From UBA2779 sp965232615 (lineage in GTDB: Bacteria; Spirochaetota; Spirochaetia; DSM-2461): 64,000 bases of DNA. Under the pieces are notes generated by a model. It was not told the DNA's origin. It was given only the letters and a program-made list of their open reading frames with translations, and did not search any database. Position 1 is the stretch's first letter; each line of letters opens with the position of its first letter. Location of the stretch: positions 2,046,001 through 2,110,000 of the forward strand of contig OZ246985.1 in NCBI GenBank assembly GCA_965232615.1. Reading direction: 5' to 3'. Shown here piece after piece: positions 1 to 9,344 of the stretch. Both the position numbers and the translations under genes were made by a program.

Positions 1-1232
1 CCTATTGGAACTCCCGCCCGGCGGAGGACTTTCATATCGTACTTGAAATTCTGACCTATGATTCTAATCGGGTTGTTACAAAAAACCTCCGTCAGCCATT
101 CAATCACAAGATTCTTTTCCAGGCATTCCCCATCGGGCCTCCTGAGAGGCAGGTAAGCCGCTTCCGTGGAATCGACGGCAAATGACAAACCAACAAGAGA
201 AGCCTGCATTGGGTCGCGATTATCTGTTTCGGTGTCCAGAGCCACTGTTCCGGCCTCCAGAATTTTTTTCCTCCAGAAATCCAATTGATCTGTGGTAAGG
301 ACTGCCGTATATGTGGTGGATTGGAGTTGATGACTGCTATCACCAGAGACGCTGTATTCTGGGTGGAGTGCGGTGATTTCATCCATGAGGGTTTTCATAT
401 CCCTGTCCCGGCAGAATGATATGGCCGAATGAATGTCCACTGGCAGAGAACCCGCACTGTGAACAACATCAGCAATATCAAGATCTCTTCGAATTGTAAC
501 CAGATGACGGCTCAGGCAGGCATCCTCCTGTCCTTGAATAAGCTTCGCAAGCTTTGAACCCCGGGCTGCTGTTTCAAGATTATTGTACAACTCATCCATA
601 GAACCCCATTCTGAAATCAGTGCTGATGCGGTTTTTGGGCCGATACCTGCTACTCCAGGGATGTTGTCCGATGCATCACCCACCAGAGCCAGATAATCGA
701 TGAATTGTTCGGGTTTCACACCTTTTTCTGCCAGGACTTCATCCACACCAATATGCTGGAGTCCGATTCCCCTGCCCGGTCTCAGGATTGAAACGGTACC
801 GCCCACCAGTTGCATCAAATCCTTGTCTGAACTGATCAGCCGGCATACAATCCCCTGTGCATTGCAATAATCGGCCACAGAACCCATGATGTCATCCGCT
901 TCAAATCCATCCATACGGACAACCGGGATACCCAGAAATCCAAGCATTTCCTCAATGAGCGGCACCTGTGCATGAAGATCTTCAGGAGCCGAATCCCGAT
1001 TGGCCTTGTACTCAGAATACTGCTGATGGCGAAAAGTTGGCCCGACAGAATCCAGAGCTACGATGATCTTCTCAGCACTATACTCATTCTGAAGAGACAG
1101 GATATGACGAATGAAAGCATATATTCCCGTAATGTTCTTCCCATCCCTGTCGGTCAGAGGCCTGTTGATAAGGGCAAAATACGATCGGTAAATGAGTCCA
1201 TATCCATCAAGGATGTATACATCTTTGTTCAT
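1..1232 (-). CDS. polA: DNA polymerase I, N-terminal 410 residues (runs off the left edge)
   Basis: DNA polymerase I fills gaps and removes RNA primers in replication and repair. The visible part holds the 5'-3' exonuclease (FLAP) domain at about residues 1-290, with GFEADD at 109-114 and SSDKD at 134-138. A 3'-5' proofreading exonuclease follows: ALDTE gives D333 and E335, and GQNFKYD gives D399. These match the catalytic DxE and D of the E. coli family, so proofreading looks intact as far as can be seen. The polymerase domain lies outside the window. The ATG at 1232 starts a typical PolA N-terminus. It lies 11 bp after the stop of the small gene that follows fliS, so the three are probably co-transcribed. 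Confidence 0.96.
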   Translation of the reverse strand, partial: MNKDVYILDGYGLIYRSYFALINRPLTDRDGKNITGIYAFIRHILSLQNEYSAEKIIVALDSVGPTFRHQQYSEYKANRDSAPEDLHAQVPLIEEMLGFLGIPVVRMDGFEADDIMGSVADYCNAQGIVCRLISSDKDLMQLVGGTVSILRPGRGIGLQHIGVDEVLAEKGVKPEQFIDYLALVGDASDNIPGVAGIGPKTASALISEWGSMDELYNNLETAARGSKLAKLIQGQEDACLSRHLVTIRRDLDIADVVHSAGSLPVDIHSAISFCRDRDMKTLMDEITALHPEYSVSGDSSHQLQSTTYTAVLTTDQLDFWRKKILEAGTVALDTETDNRDPMQASLVGLSFAVDSTEAAYLPLRRPDGECLEKNLVIEWLTEVFCNNPIRIIGQNFKYDMKVLRRAGVPI

Positions 1233-1243
1233 GACAATTTGTA

Positions 1244-1693
1244 TTATAGTTGCAAATCAATACATTGGGGAGCAGGAATCTGATAGATATTATTAACAGG
1301 TGGGAATTTTCGACGTTGTTTGAGTTCATTGGCCAGCTTCTTCATCCGTTCTCCAAGCTTCTTACACATTTCACGGCTTCGTGATGCCAGTTTTACCGCC
1401 ACTTTTTCATTGTATTCCAGTAAAACTGTGTGCAGTTTCACTGCTTTTGCATCCTTTATTCTTATCCTCGCGATATTGAGCACCTGTTCCATTCGCCTTG
1501 TGGATTGTTCAAGCTCAATAACAAGAGAAGTAAATGAATATCTTTCCAGAATAAACAAATTCTTATACAGAAGATTGTCTATAGATTTAAGGCATGAATC
1601 GTACTGAGCAAAAGACAAGTCCAGAGATCGTTGAACATCCCTCCACCACTCGGGATAACAAATCTGACTGTTATCCAGCAAGGTTGATCCCAC
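1244..1693 (-). CDS. Small helical protein overlapping fliS, possible flagellar accessory protein
   Basis: This 149-residue protein is rich in charged and helix-forming residues, with a basic stretch near residues 110-130 (ASRSREMCKKLGERMKK). No catalytic motif was recognised. I chose the GTG start at 1693 because AAGGAA lies 8 nt upstream; the reading frame extends further upstream only inside fliS. The gene overlaps the fliS 3' end by 23 bp, which suggests translational coupling. A small helical protein coupled to fliS could be a second flagellar chaperone of the FliT or FlgN type, but that is inferred from position and size only. Confidence 0.7.
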   Translation of the reverse strand: MGSTLLDNSQICYPEWWRDVQRSLDLSFAQYDSCLKSIDNLLYKNLFILERYSFTSLVIELEQSTRRMEQVLNIARIRIKDAKAVKLHTVLLEYNEKVAVKLASRSREMCKKLGERMKKLANELKQRRKFPPVNNIYQIPAPQCIDLQL

Positions 1694-2093
1694 GGGATAT
1701 TTCCTTACCTTCAATTTCCACGGTTCCCTCAATGGAATTCCAGGCATCACGAAGTTCAACCATGTATTCACTGACCTGTTTCAGTCCTGCTGGATTCTTT
1801 GAAATATTAGCATCGATCAGTATTTGATTGAAATACATATAGAGATGAAAGAGATTCCGGGCAATTTCATTACCATTCTCAAAATCCAATGAAACCATCA
1901 GCTCAGTGATAATATCCTGGGCTTTTATAATAGCATTGTGAGCAGATTCCAGATTTGGCTGTTGACGCCCAAGCTCATCCCGGGCAACCTGTAACTGTTT
2001 TATGCTCTCATCGTAAAGCATAATAATGAGTTTCCCCTGTGAAGACGTTTTCACATGAGTTTGCCGATAAGCTTTGAGTGGGTTGGTTATCAT
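1671..2093 (-). CDS. fliS: Flagellar export chaperone FliS
   Basis: FliS binds newly made flagellin in the cytoplasm, stops it polymerising and hands it to the flagellar export apparatus. The 140-residue length and the N-terminal pattern (NPLKAYRQTHVKTSSQGKLI, then MLYDESIKQLQ) are characteristic of the family, followed by four predicted helices. The C-terminus (GTVEIEGKEISRG) is somewhat longer than usual. It is the first gene of a run with the small helical protein and polA. Its presence implies a motile flagellated organism. fliD, its usual neighbour, is not adjacent. Confidence 0.93.
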   Translation of the reverse strand: MITNPLKAYRQTHVKTSSQGKLIIMLYDESIKQLQVARDELGRQQPNLESAHNAIIKAQDIITELMVSLDFENGNEIARNLFHLYMYFNQILIDANISKNPAGLKQVSEYMVELRDAWNSIEGTVEIEGKEISRGINLAG

Positions 2094-2190
2094 GAATCCC
2101 GTTTCTCCATTCAGATCTTTTCCTTTAACTCTAAATTCGACATATAGATCCTGTAACTTGAAGGCAGGAAATCAAACATTGATTTTTCTT

Positions 2191-4512
2191 TCATAATGCG
2201 TGTCTCCTTAATTCGCCGACTGTTACAATATCATATCCTTGCCGTAAAATGCCATTGATTAGCAAGTCAAGTTTTGAAAAGAGATAATCTTCCCGCTTGC
2301 CTGGAAGACCAATGCGGATAGGAACAATGGAACCTGGTCGTACTTCATCCAGTATCTTCCTTACCAGTTCCAGACTGGATCTATACAGCACTCTGGTTTC
2401 AGTTGATGCATCCAGACTTACCCAGTCAAGTGCATCAATATCCCTCCCCACATATAAGTAGTGCATATTTTCCGTTGCATCAAGTATCGGATCACTTATG
2501 ACATACCAGGGGGCATGCCATATATTGACAAGTTCGGAATCCGTGGCACGGTGAAATTCATCCTCATTTCTCGCCAGTCCACGAGCCACAAAGCTTTCAT
2601 CGATACGGTAACGGTAATCAGCCATATCCATATGAGTGTAGAATAAGCTGCCGATTTCATGACCTTCTGAAGATATGTATCTCGTTGATTCGGGATTACG
2701 ACGGATAAAATCTCCTCCAATAAAAAATGTTGACTGAAGATTATATTCTGCCAGAGTATTCAGAACTTCACCCAGGCCAACATCATTATCAACAGCATTG
2801 AATACAAGTGCTATCTCCCTCTGTCGAATTCGAGAACCATTGTTGAAGACCCTTTCATCATATCCTGTTTGTACATCGTTATTCAGTTTAATCTCAGATG
2901 AACTCCATGTATCCTGCTTGAAATTTAACAGACGGCGGTTGCCGTTTCCAGCGATATCCCGAATCAAAACACGATCAATACCGCGGGATGAGAGCTTGGT
3001 GTCCATATAAACCCTGAATGACCTTGTTTCCAGACCAGAGGTTTGTATCCCATATCCTGTACTCTTCGCCACTTCCTTCCAGGATTGTGTTTCGGTATTC
3101 CACCGATAGTGCTGTCCATTACTCACAGAAGCCACATTCTCATCAATATCATAGCCGATTTCATCAACCTGAGACAGGGTAATGAAGGTACGCTCATTAC
3201 TTCTCCAGAGCACAGACTCAATATGATGACTCCCGGCAATGATTATTCTATCCGAATCCACCCATACAACTTTACGCGGATCAGGATGATTGATGTATTT
3301 TATTTCACTTAATTTGTGAGTGGAACGAATTGAAACACCTGTGTCTTCAAGAATTCCAAGAGATGTACCATCAGGAGATGGAACAATTTGCCTGATATTG
3401 GTCAGTTTTTTTAGCTTGAATTGCAGATTATCAGCCCTGCCTGCATCCAACTGGTAAAAAGATGTCTGTGAATTATTGCTTGTTTTACCCCCGGCAAGAA
3501 GATATATATCACCATTATCCCGCCACCAGAGCTGAAGTATTCTTTTTGTTTTCGGCAGCAGGAGACAGGGGTATTTTGATGACTGTCCCTGAACATCCCT
3601 CTCAGCAATTTCCAGTTTGAATAGAAACAATGCTCCTCCCCCCTTGAGCAATAACACTGACTGACCATCGGGGGACACCCAGAATTGATCCATATTGAAA
3701 TCAAAATCCAGGGGAATCCTCCCCAAAACACTGCCAACCGATACAAGGTTGGAATAAAAAGATCGGGAGGACAATTCAGAGGCGGAAATCATGTTCACTA
3801 TATAACCTGTCATATAAAAAAAAATATCCGCATCCATCCACTGGACACTCGATAGATTTCCTTTCCCGAACACCCGATGACTCTCATCAGAAATCCGTGA
3901 ATTCTCGACAGATTGAATATCCATATAGTACAGAAGATTGTTTCGCGAATAAATGAAATACTTTGAATCATCAGACCAAAGTGCAAAGTTATTCTGGAAC
4001 ACCAGAGAATGATCGTCGGATATCAAACTCCTGGTATCAGTCCTGGTATTATACAGGTAGAGATGTCCAGTAACCGAACCTGTTGGTTCCTGAATTAGAA
4101 TCCAACGACCATCAGGAGATCCTGCTACAGGAAGGATCTTACCCCCTGGAATACGATGGCCCTGCTTGAAAGAAGGATAATACGGGATACGATTAAAGGA
4201 ATACCCTTGATCGATATCAGCTCGAAACAATCCAAAATGATTAAGAATCTCCAGTTCCCGGGTGTCTGGATAATATGAAGCCTCTTCAGGATAATATGTG
4301 AGAACTTCAACGGCTTCATTGTCATGGTCACTAAGATTCCGCAAGTCAGCCCTCAATACTGTAGTGAACTCATCCCATCCTGGTTGAATGGTTGTACAGG
4401 TAAACAACAGCTTATTACTGGAAGAAAGATCGATGGGCTTCAGAGAAGGATCCCCTGCTTCCGCACAAAATGGCAGGATGGTTAATACTATTATGGCAAA
4501 AACAGATCTCAT
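2191..4512 (-). CDS. Secreted beta-propeller-like protein with a C-terminal NodB/polysaccharide-deacetylase-like domain
   Basis: The N-terminus is a signal peptide ending near AEA|GD. Residues of about 30-500 contain repeated strand motifs such as SPDGRWILI, WSDDSKYFIY, SPDGQSVLLL and SPDGTSLGIL, typical of TolB/WD40-like propellers. The last 200 residues resemble a NodB fold: ALVFNAVDND, then STFFIGGDFIRRNPE, GHEIGS and THMDM, and HAPW late. The usual TFDDG metal motif is replaced by VFNAVDND, so catalysis is uncertain, although the histidines of motif 2 are kept. The likely location is the periplasm or outer surface. The start is the ATG at 4512, with AAGGA just upstream. An enzyme that trims cell-wall or capsule glycans, or a degenerate sugar-binding relative, would both fit. 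Confidence 0.75.
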   Translation of the reverse strand: MRSVFAIIVLTILPFCAEAGDPSLKPIDLSSSNKLLFTCTTIQPGWDEFTTVLRADLRNLSDHDNEAVEVLTYYPEEASYYPDTRELEILNHFGLFRADIDQGYSFNRIPYYPSFKQGHRIPGGKILPVAGSPDGRWILIQEPTGSVTGHLYLYNTRTDTRSLISDDHSLVFQNNFALWSDDSKYFIYSRNNLLYYMDIQSVENSRISDESHRVFGKGNLSSVQWMDADIFFYMTGYIVNMISASELSSRSFYSNLVSVGSVLGRIPLDFDFNMDQFWVSPDGQSVLLLKGGGALFLFKLEIAERDVQGQSSKYPCLLLPKTKRILQLWWRDNGDIYLLAGGKTSNNSQTSFYQLDAGRADNLQFKLKKLTNIRQIVPSPDGTSLGILEDTGVSIRSTHKLSEIKYINHPDPRKVVWVDSDRIIIAGSHHIESVLWRSNERTFITLSQVDEIGYDIDENVASVSNGQHYRWNTETQSWKEVAKSTGYGIQTSGLETRSFRVYMDTKLSSRGIDRVLIRDIAGNGNRRLLNFKQDTWSSSEIKLNNDVQTGYDERVFNNGSRIRQREIALVFNAVDNDVGLGEVLNTLAEYNLQSTFFIGGDFIRRNPESTRYISSEGHEIGSLFYTHMDMADYRYRIDESFVARGLARNEDEFHRATDSELVNIWHAPWYVISDPILDATENMHYLYVGRDIDALDWVSLDASTETRVLYRSSLELVRKILDEVRPGSIVPIRIGLPGKREDYLFSKLDLLINGILRQGYDIVTVGELRRHAL

Positions 4513-4570
4513 CACTTCCTTTTCGGCCTGTAATCAATAATAATGATTGATAATTGGAACAAAAGTCCTG

Positions 4571-4891
4571 TTAAATTTCTACAATTGTAACCAGATGCTC
4601 AATAGCAGCCCATGTTTCCTCACTCACATCAGACCTCACCAGGGTTTTATCTGCCAATGCTTGAGCGACAGGAACACCGGGATTAACTCCATCAGCCCAC
4701 TCAGGTAGCTTGATCTCCGAAAGCCGTCTTATTTCCATCAGTGCGGCTCCAGCCTCTATCGCTCCCTTTTTCCACTGATCAATAACAGTGATAATCGATT
4801 CAAGATGATTCTCCTCCAATCGCTGGAGGGACAGTCCGGTCAGCCTTGCAAGCTCCTTCCTGACATCCGGTTTGTAGGACTGTTGACTCAT
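4571..4891 (-). CDS. Unknown small protein, 106 residues
   Basis: I do not recognise this family. The protein is acidic, predicted mostly helical, and has no signal peptide or membrane segment. GGAG lies 6 nt before the ATG at 4891, so it is probably real. It ends 58 bp upstream of the secreted NodB-like gene on the same strand and could share its transcript. A fragment of the mobile inverted-repeat family lies about 80 bp upstream of its start. Confidence 0.6.
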   Translation of the reverse strand: MSQQSYKPDVRKELARLTGLSLQRLEENHLESIITVIDQWKKGAIEAGAALMEIRRLSEIKLPEWADGVNPGVPVAQALADKTLVRSDVSEETWAAIEHLVTIVEI

Positions 4892-4971
4892 AATAGCTCC
4901 GTCGCCAATTCAGCTATAAGATTATCCAATTCTTCTAACACCCACAGTGGAATGATAACAAGTGAATCCCT

Positions 4972-5002
4972 AATTTCCTAAAGCTGTTATTTAGAGGTAC
5001 CC
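4972..5002. repeat. Right-end fragment of the GGGTACCTCT mobile repeat family
   Basis: The sequence reads AATTTCCTAAAGCTG then TTATTTAGAGGTACCC. It is the reverse complement of the left end of the repeat at 45637 (GGGTACCTCT...CAGCTTTAGGAAATT). No partner end lies to its left, so it is a truncated copy. Confidence 0.7.
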
Positions 5003-5070
5003 TGAATACATTGGTACCGATAACAAATGTCTTATTCGATTTCATAATTTCAGTTTTATCCATTTCTTGC

Positions 5071-5151
5071 AGGTGCGTACCGCAGGAGCAAAGCTCCGAG
5101 GAACGCACCGCCACTGCGCCAAATTCCAAAAAAGGTTTTTTAGAGGTTGCC
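5071..5151. repeat. Hairpin and right end of a mobile repeat copy, upstream of the XPB gene
   Basis: It starts with the family hairpin (GGTGCGTACCGCAGGAGC, then AAA, then GCTCCGAGGAACGCACC), continues with CGCCAAATTCC and ends in TTTTTTAGAGGTTGCC. The other end is missing unless the fragment at 4972-5002 is part of a rearranged composite. The rest of 4892-5222 holds no gene. The copy ends 34 bp before the -35 box of the XPB promoter, so it does not disrupt that promoter. Confidence 0.75.
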
Positions 5152-5184
5152 TTATACCAGATTTCTCAGAAGCATACCGAACCG

Positions 5185-5213
5185 TTGATAGCATCAAAGA
5201 ATACATGTATACT
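5185..5213 (+). promoter_or_regulatory. Sigma-70-type promoter of the XPB operon, apparently leaderless
   Basis: TTGATA (5185-5190) and TATACT (5208-5213) are separated by 17 bp. A start site about 7 nt after the -10 would fall at about 5220, three bases before the ATG at 5223. No Shine-Dalgarno sequence precedes that ATG, so a leaderless or nearly leaderless mRNA is implied. Confidence 0.6.
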
Positions 5214-5222
5214 GTATATCCC

Positions 5223-6917
5223 ATGAGTTTAGAAGAAAATCCACTCATCGTACAAGGGGATGGTTCACTCCTTCTTGATGTACATATTCCTTCGTTTGAA
5301 GAAGCTCGTGGAGAAATTTCAGCCTATGCCGAACTGGAGAAATCCCCGGAGCACATCCACACCTATAGAATATCGCCCCTTTCTCTGTGGAATGCAGCCG
5401 GATCTCACTGGACTGGCTCACAGATCATCACATCGCTTAAGAGGTGGAGCCGGTACCAGGTACCAGACAATGTAATAACTCAAATCCAGGACATCCTGTC
5501 CAGATGGGGAAAGATCAGGCTGATCCCTCACCCCAAAAAGGATGACGAATCCAATAATGCTTCGGATGCTCTACTAATTCTCAAGATTGATGATAACAAC
5601 ATTGCGACAGAACTCCGCTCTCATAAATCCCTCTCAAAACTCCTTATACCTGATGGGGATGACTTCATCTTATCCCTTATGTACCGGGGAACTGTCAAGG
5701 CTGAACTGATTAAAATAGGTTACCCCGTTGTTGATTTAGCTCCCCTGAGAGATGGAGAGACATTCGATATTCAAATCAAAAATAAATGTTCGAATGGATT
5801 ACCATTTGTAATCAGGGATTACCAGAAATTTGCGGTCCGTTCATTCTTTGGTACTGGTGAGCCCGGAACGGGGTTTGGGACAGTGGTTATGCCCTGTGGA
5901 TCCGGAAAAACAGTCGTTGGTATTGCAGCCATGGCCAGTCTTTGTCGGCATACTCTCATACTCACAACAAATGTCGCTGCAGTCCATCAGTGGCGAAACG
6001 AACTTCTGGACAAAACTCATATCAGAGAACAGGATATTGCCGAATACACAGGGGACAGAAAATCTACAGCTCCTGTGACAGTTGCGACCTACCAGATAAT
6101 TACATGGAGGCCGAACAGAAACAGTCCATTCCCCCATTTCGACTTATTCCGTCTCTACCCATGGGGGTTGATCATTTACGATGAAGTACACCTTCTTCCC
6201 GCTCCAGTGTTCCGGGTTACCGCAGAACTACAGGCTGTAAGACGCCTCGGGCTCACAGCAACACTCATCAGGGAAGATGGTGCGGAGCGGGATGTGTTCT
6301 CTCTGGTTGGGCCAAAACGCTTCGACATACCCTGGAAGGAACTGGAAGCCTCCGGATGGATTGCCGAGGCCCGGTGCCAGGAGATCCGCATGTTCCTTCC
6401 CAGGGAATTAAGAGTTCAATATGCCATGGCAGATAAGCGGAGTAAATTCCGCATTGCTGCAGAAAATCCTAAAAAAATTGAAGCAGCACTGCAATTGGTT
6501 AAGAATCGATATGAAGACCAGATACTGGTTATTGGTCAATATATTACCCAGTTGGAGGAGGTTGCACGGCAACTCAGTGTCCCCATAATTACGGGAAAAA
6601 CACCGAATGCAGAACGCGAGAGGATCTACGATCAGTTTAAGAAAGGAATGGAACGAGTCATTGTCGTTTCAAAAGTGGCCAATTTTGCCATCGACCTCCC
6701 GGATGCTTCAGTGGCAATTCAACTATCAGGAACCTTTGGTTCCCGACAGGAAGAAGCCCAGCGGCTGGGACGTATATTGAGACCGAAAAAAAAAGATTCA
6801 TGGTTCTATTCCCTTGTTTCCAGAGGAACTGTTGAAGAAAATTTTGCTCTCAATCGACAACGTTTCCTTACCGAACAGGGCTACCGCTATACAATAGATA
6901 TCTGGGAGGACGAATAA
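5223..6917 (+). CDS. DNA repair helicase of the XPB (Rad25) family
   Basis: A superfamily 2 helicase of 564 residues related to eukaryotic and archaeal XPB, which opens DNA duplexes in repair or transcription. Walker A is MPCGSGKT (223-230), the DEVH box is at 320-323, and LGLTATLIREDG (342-353) contains the RED motif that marks XPB. Motif VI is EEAQRLGRILRPKK. The N-terminal 200 residues carry the damage-recognition-like region (PEHIHTYRISPLSLWNAA). I start it at the ATG at 5223 (MSLEENPLIVQ): longer versions run back into the mobile repeat, and this start matches the family N-terminus. It is followed without a gap by its partner gene, an arrangement I know from other bacterial XPB loci. Confidence 0.93.
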   Translation: MSLEENPLIVQGDGSLLLDVHIPSFEEARGEISAYAELEKSPEHIHTYRISPLSLWNAAGSHWTGSQIITSLKRWSRYQVPDNVITQIQDILSRWGKIRLIPHPKKDDESNNASDALLILKIDDNNIATELRSHKSLSKLLIPDGDDFILSLMYRGTVKAELIKIGYPVVDLAPLRDGETFDIQIKNKCSNGLPFVIRDYQKFAVRSFFGTGEPGTGFGTVVMPCGSGKTVVGIAAMASLCRHTLILTTNVAAVHQWRNELLDKTHIREQDIAEYTGDRKSTAPVTVATYQIITWRPNRNSPFPHFDLFRLYPWGLIIYDEVHLLPAPVFRVTAELQAVRRLGLTATLIREDGAERDVFSLVGPKRFDIPWKELEASGWIAEARCQEIRMFLPRELRVQYAMADKRSKFRIAAENPKKIEAALQLVKNRYEDQILVIGQYITQLEEVARQLSVPIITGKTPNAERERIYDQFKKGMERVIVVSKVANFAIDLPDASVAIQLSGTFGSRQEEAQRLGRILRPKKKDSWFYSLVSRGTVEENFALNRQRFLTEQGYRYTIDIWEDE

Positions 6918-8987
6918 ATGGATAACTGGGAGAAAGTTTTTTCATCCCTGCCGGAATCGTCTTTTTTTGAAGTATATCGTCACTATCTTGGACCGGTCAG
7001 CACTCCATTCCACAAGCCCAGGATGATGAATAAATTATCGGAATTTCTTCAACGTGATGATGTTATCCGCCGTAGCATCGAGTTCATTGATGAACTCGAT
7101 GCCCACATTCTCACCTGTATAGAGATATATGAATATCCGACTGAAAACAGCATAAAATGTCTGGTACCCCACATAAGCCAGCTTTCATTAAGTGAGCGGC
7201 TACTCAACCTTGAAGAGCGACTTCTTATCTTCAGAAAACATAAATATGAAAAAGAAACTTTCATCCTGACTCCCCTTGGCACTGAGATGAAGAATGCCGG
7301 CTTCCTTGGTCCGGGAATCATCCTTGGTGAACCCCTCGGAGAGATTAAGGAGAGTAATGAATCATGGTTTGATGACAGTTTTATGACTTCAGTCCTGAGT
7401 TTTCTTCTGGAATCTCATCATCTGTTCAAAGTGGAAGGAGGCTGGCGAAAAAAAACTCATGCGCTGATCAAAGAACGTTTTCCCCGCCTTTTTCATGATG
7501 ACAGAAGTAATGAACGTCTTATGCTTACCGGAAACGCATTGCTGGAGTTGGATCTAGCTGACTACGAATCATCAAAGAATCGAAGATACGAGATAGTTAT
7601 CCCAGAGTGGGCAGGATTGGGAACTCCATCGTCTCTTGACTACCAGCGTAGAAAATCCGGCAAACTCAAGGTAAATATGGACGTATGGAGGGACATGGAA
7701 AAATGGTCCCGAAATAAGCGGCGGATTCACCTAATTTCCGGCATCATCAAAAAACGCGGTTTATCGTTGGATAACGCACTTGAGATTGCAAAAAAGATTA
7801 TCAATGCCATGCCTTTGGGAGTTGCTTACAATGGCGACAGAATTGCTAACCTGATTCAGATTTTTGCCGGGGAAAGATATCCCATTTCTCCTCAATTCGC
7901 CCATAGCATTGTGTCCCGCCTGGTTTTGATTGGTGAATTGGTCATCGGAGAAAATGGAACAGTTGGTCGCCCCATACCCCGGAAACCTTCAAATACACCA
8001 TGCCTTACCATAACTCCGTCTGGTGATTTCATCTGCCATCCCGGACTCCCATTGTTCTGCGATCTTGCTCTGACAGCAGAACCAGTCATCTGTGATGCAG
8101 TGAGCAGTTTTCGCCTGGAGAAAAACCGATATATAAAAGGACTGGATGCCGGAATAGATATCGATTCCTTTATTAAGAACATAGAGAAGTATTCCAGACA
8201 TCCCATACCGGAGAATCTCTCCACGCTGATGACTGAGTGGGAAACCGATTACCGTGCCATCTCCCTTCAGTTTGCCGTTGTTCTACAGGTAAAAGGTCAT
8301 CGTAAAAAACTCCTGAACAGGACCCATGCTCTGAGATCCCTTTTTGTTGATCATCCGGCAGAAGGAGTATGGCTGTTGGACTATCGGAAAAAGAAGGCAT
8401 GGCGGGCTGCCCTTGAAAAAGTAGACATTGGCTACATTCCGCACATCCAGGGATTCAGTGATCACCTCCTCAATACTATTGACGCAGAATTGGAACAGGA
8501 AGAGGATCTGTTACCGGTCAGATACGATTACGATATTGACGATCCTCCAATCAGGGAGAACTGGTCATTCCCCCACTTCTTTCAACTATCGTCTGCTATC
8601 GATGCGTTTGCCAATCACCCCGCCGTGCAGCAGCTTCCCGAAGAAGAGAAGAATATATTCATCAAGAGACTCCACCGCCGATTAATCCTGGTGCCCGAAC
8701 AAATCCGTCCTGGCTCATGGCGGCGTGAAATCATGACAGCCAGGGGGTTGGATTATCAGGGGAAGGTTTACCTTGCTGAAATGGCGCTGGCCGGTAGAAA
8801 TCAGCGGTTGGAATTGACCATCCCCGGTAAGGAAGATAACCAGGTCATCACTTTAATTCCCAGGTACATGGAAAAGAGGGGAAGGGATCATACTCTCGTG
8901 GGAGTCTCTATACCGGATGAACAGACAGGGTATTATCCCATACGTAAAATCAGTTTTATGAAACGTATCAAAATGTCGATTTTTTAG
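6918..8987 (+). CDS. XPB-partner protein with helicase-associated (Helicase_C_3-like) domain
   Basis: This 689-residue protein begins on the base after the XPB stop codon (TAA ATG), so the two are surely translated together. It has no Walker motifs. Helical winged-helix-like stretches in the N-terminal half and the block CLTITPSGDFICHPGLPLFCDLALTAEP near the middle match the helicase-conserved C-terminal domain found beside bacterial XPB genes. The C-terminus holds a WYL-like strand region (DYQGKVYLAEMAL ... YYPIRKISFMKRIKM). It probably assists or regulates the XPB helicase; a direct complex is inferred from gene order. Confidence 0.8.
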   Translation: MDNWEKVFSSLPESSFFEVYRHYLGPVSTPFHKPRMMNKLSEFLQRDDVIRRSIEFIDELDAHILTCIEIYEYPTENSIKCLVPHISQLSLSERLLNLEERLLIFRKHKYEKETFILTPLGTEMKNAGFLGPGIILGEPLGEIKESNESWFDDSFMTSVLSFLLESHHLFKVEGGWRKKTHALIKERFPRLFHDDRSNERLMLTGNALLELDLADYESSKNRRYEIVIPEWAGLGTPSSLDYQRRKSGKLKVNMDVWRDMEKWSRNKRRIHLISGIIKKRGLSLDNALEIAKKIINAMPLGVAYNGDRIANLIQIFAGERYPISPQFAHSIVSRLVLIGELVIGENGTVGRPIPRKPSNTPCLTITPSGDFICHPGLPLFCDLALTAEPVICDAVSSFRLEKNRYIKGLDAGIDIDSFIKNIEKYSRHPIPENLSTLMTEWETDYRAISLQFAVVLQVKGHRKKLLNRTHALRSLFVDHPAEGVWLLDYRKKKAWRAALEKVDIGYIPHIQGFSDHLLNTIDAELEQEEDLLPVRYDYDIDDPPIRENWSFPHFFQLSSAIDAFANHPAVQQLPEEEKNIFIKRLHRRLILVPEQIRPGSWRREIMTARGLDYQGKVYLAEMALAGRNQRLELTIPGKEDNQVITLIPRYMEKRGRDHTLVGVSIPDEQTGYYPIRKISFMKRIKMSIF

Positions 8988-9344
8988 GAATCATTGTTGG
9001 AACACTCAGTGTCAGTAAGCCTGAAAAACCACTGTCAACCCATCCCCACTGACCCCCTCTATGACAGGATTTAACATGGCTATTATCATTGATCACAGTG
9101 GTGACCATCAACAGGGGACATTGGAACCTTATAGTTCAATCGTCTGATTTTATTCAAGTGAAAAGGATAACCCAACTCTGTCAGTGAAGGAATCCATAAT
9201 AAAGATAGGACTCGTTCACCTCTTTATCTATCAGGGCACATAGAAAATACATGTAAAAATCCAATATTATCGGTTACATACAAACTCAATTCTGATATTA
9301 TTATTGAGTAGCTTGCCTTGAATTGCAAGCGGTAAAGGAAAAAA
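8988..9344. other. Intergenic region between two plus-strand operons
   Basis: I find no gene, repeat copy or clear terminator here. The only signals are the promoter candidate at 9274-9301 and the ribosome-binding site AAAGGAAAAAA directly before the ATG at 9345. Confidence 0.6.
9274..9301 (+). promoter_or_regulatory. Candidate promoter of the oxidoreductase operon
   Basis: TTACAT (9274-9279) and TATTAT (9296-9301) are spaced by 16 bp. They lie 44 bp before the ATG at 9345, which has a good ribosome-binding site. No operator was recognised. Confidence 0.4.

Noticed and set aside
972..1283. Plus-strand frame over the polA 5' end
   Set aside because: Antisense shadow of polA, whose motifs are clear on the minus strand.
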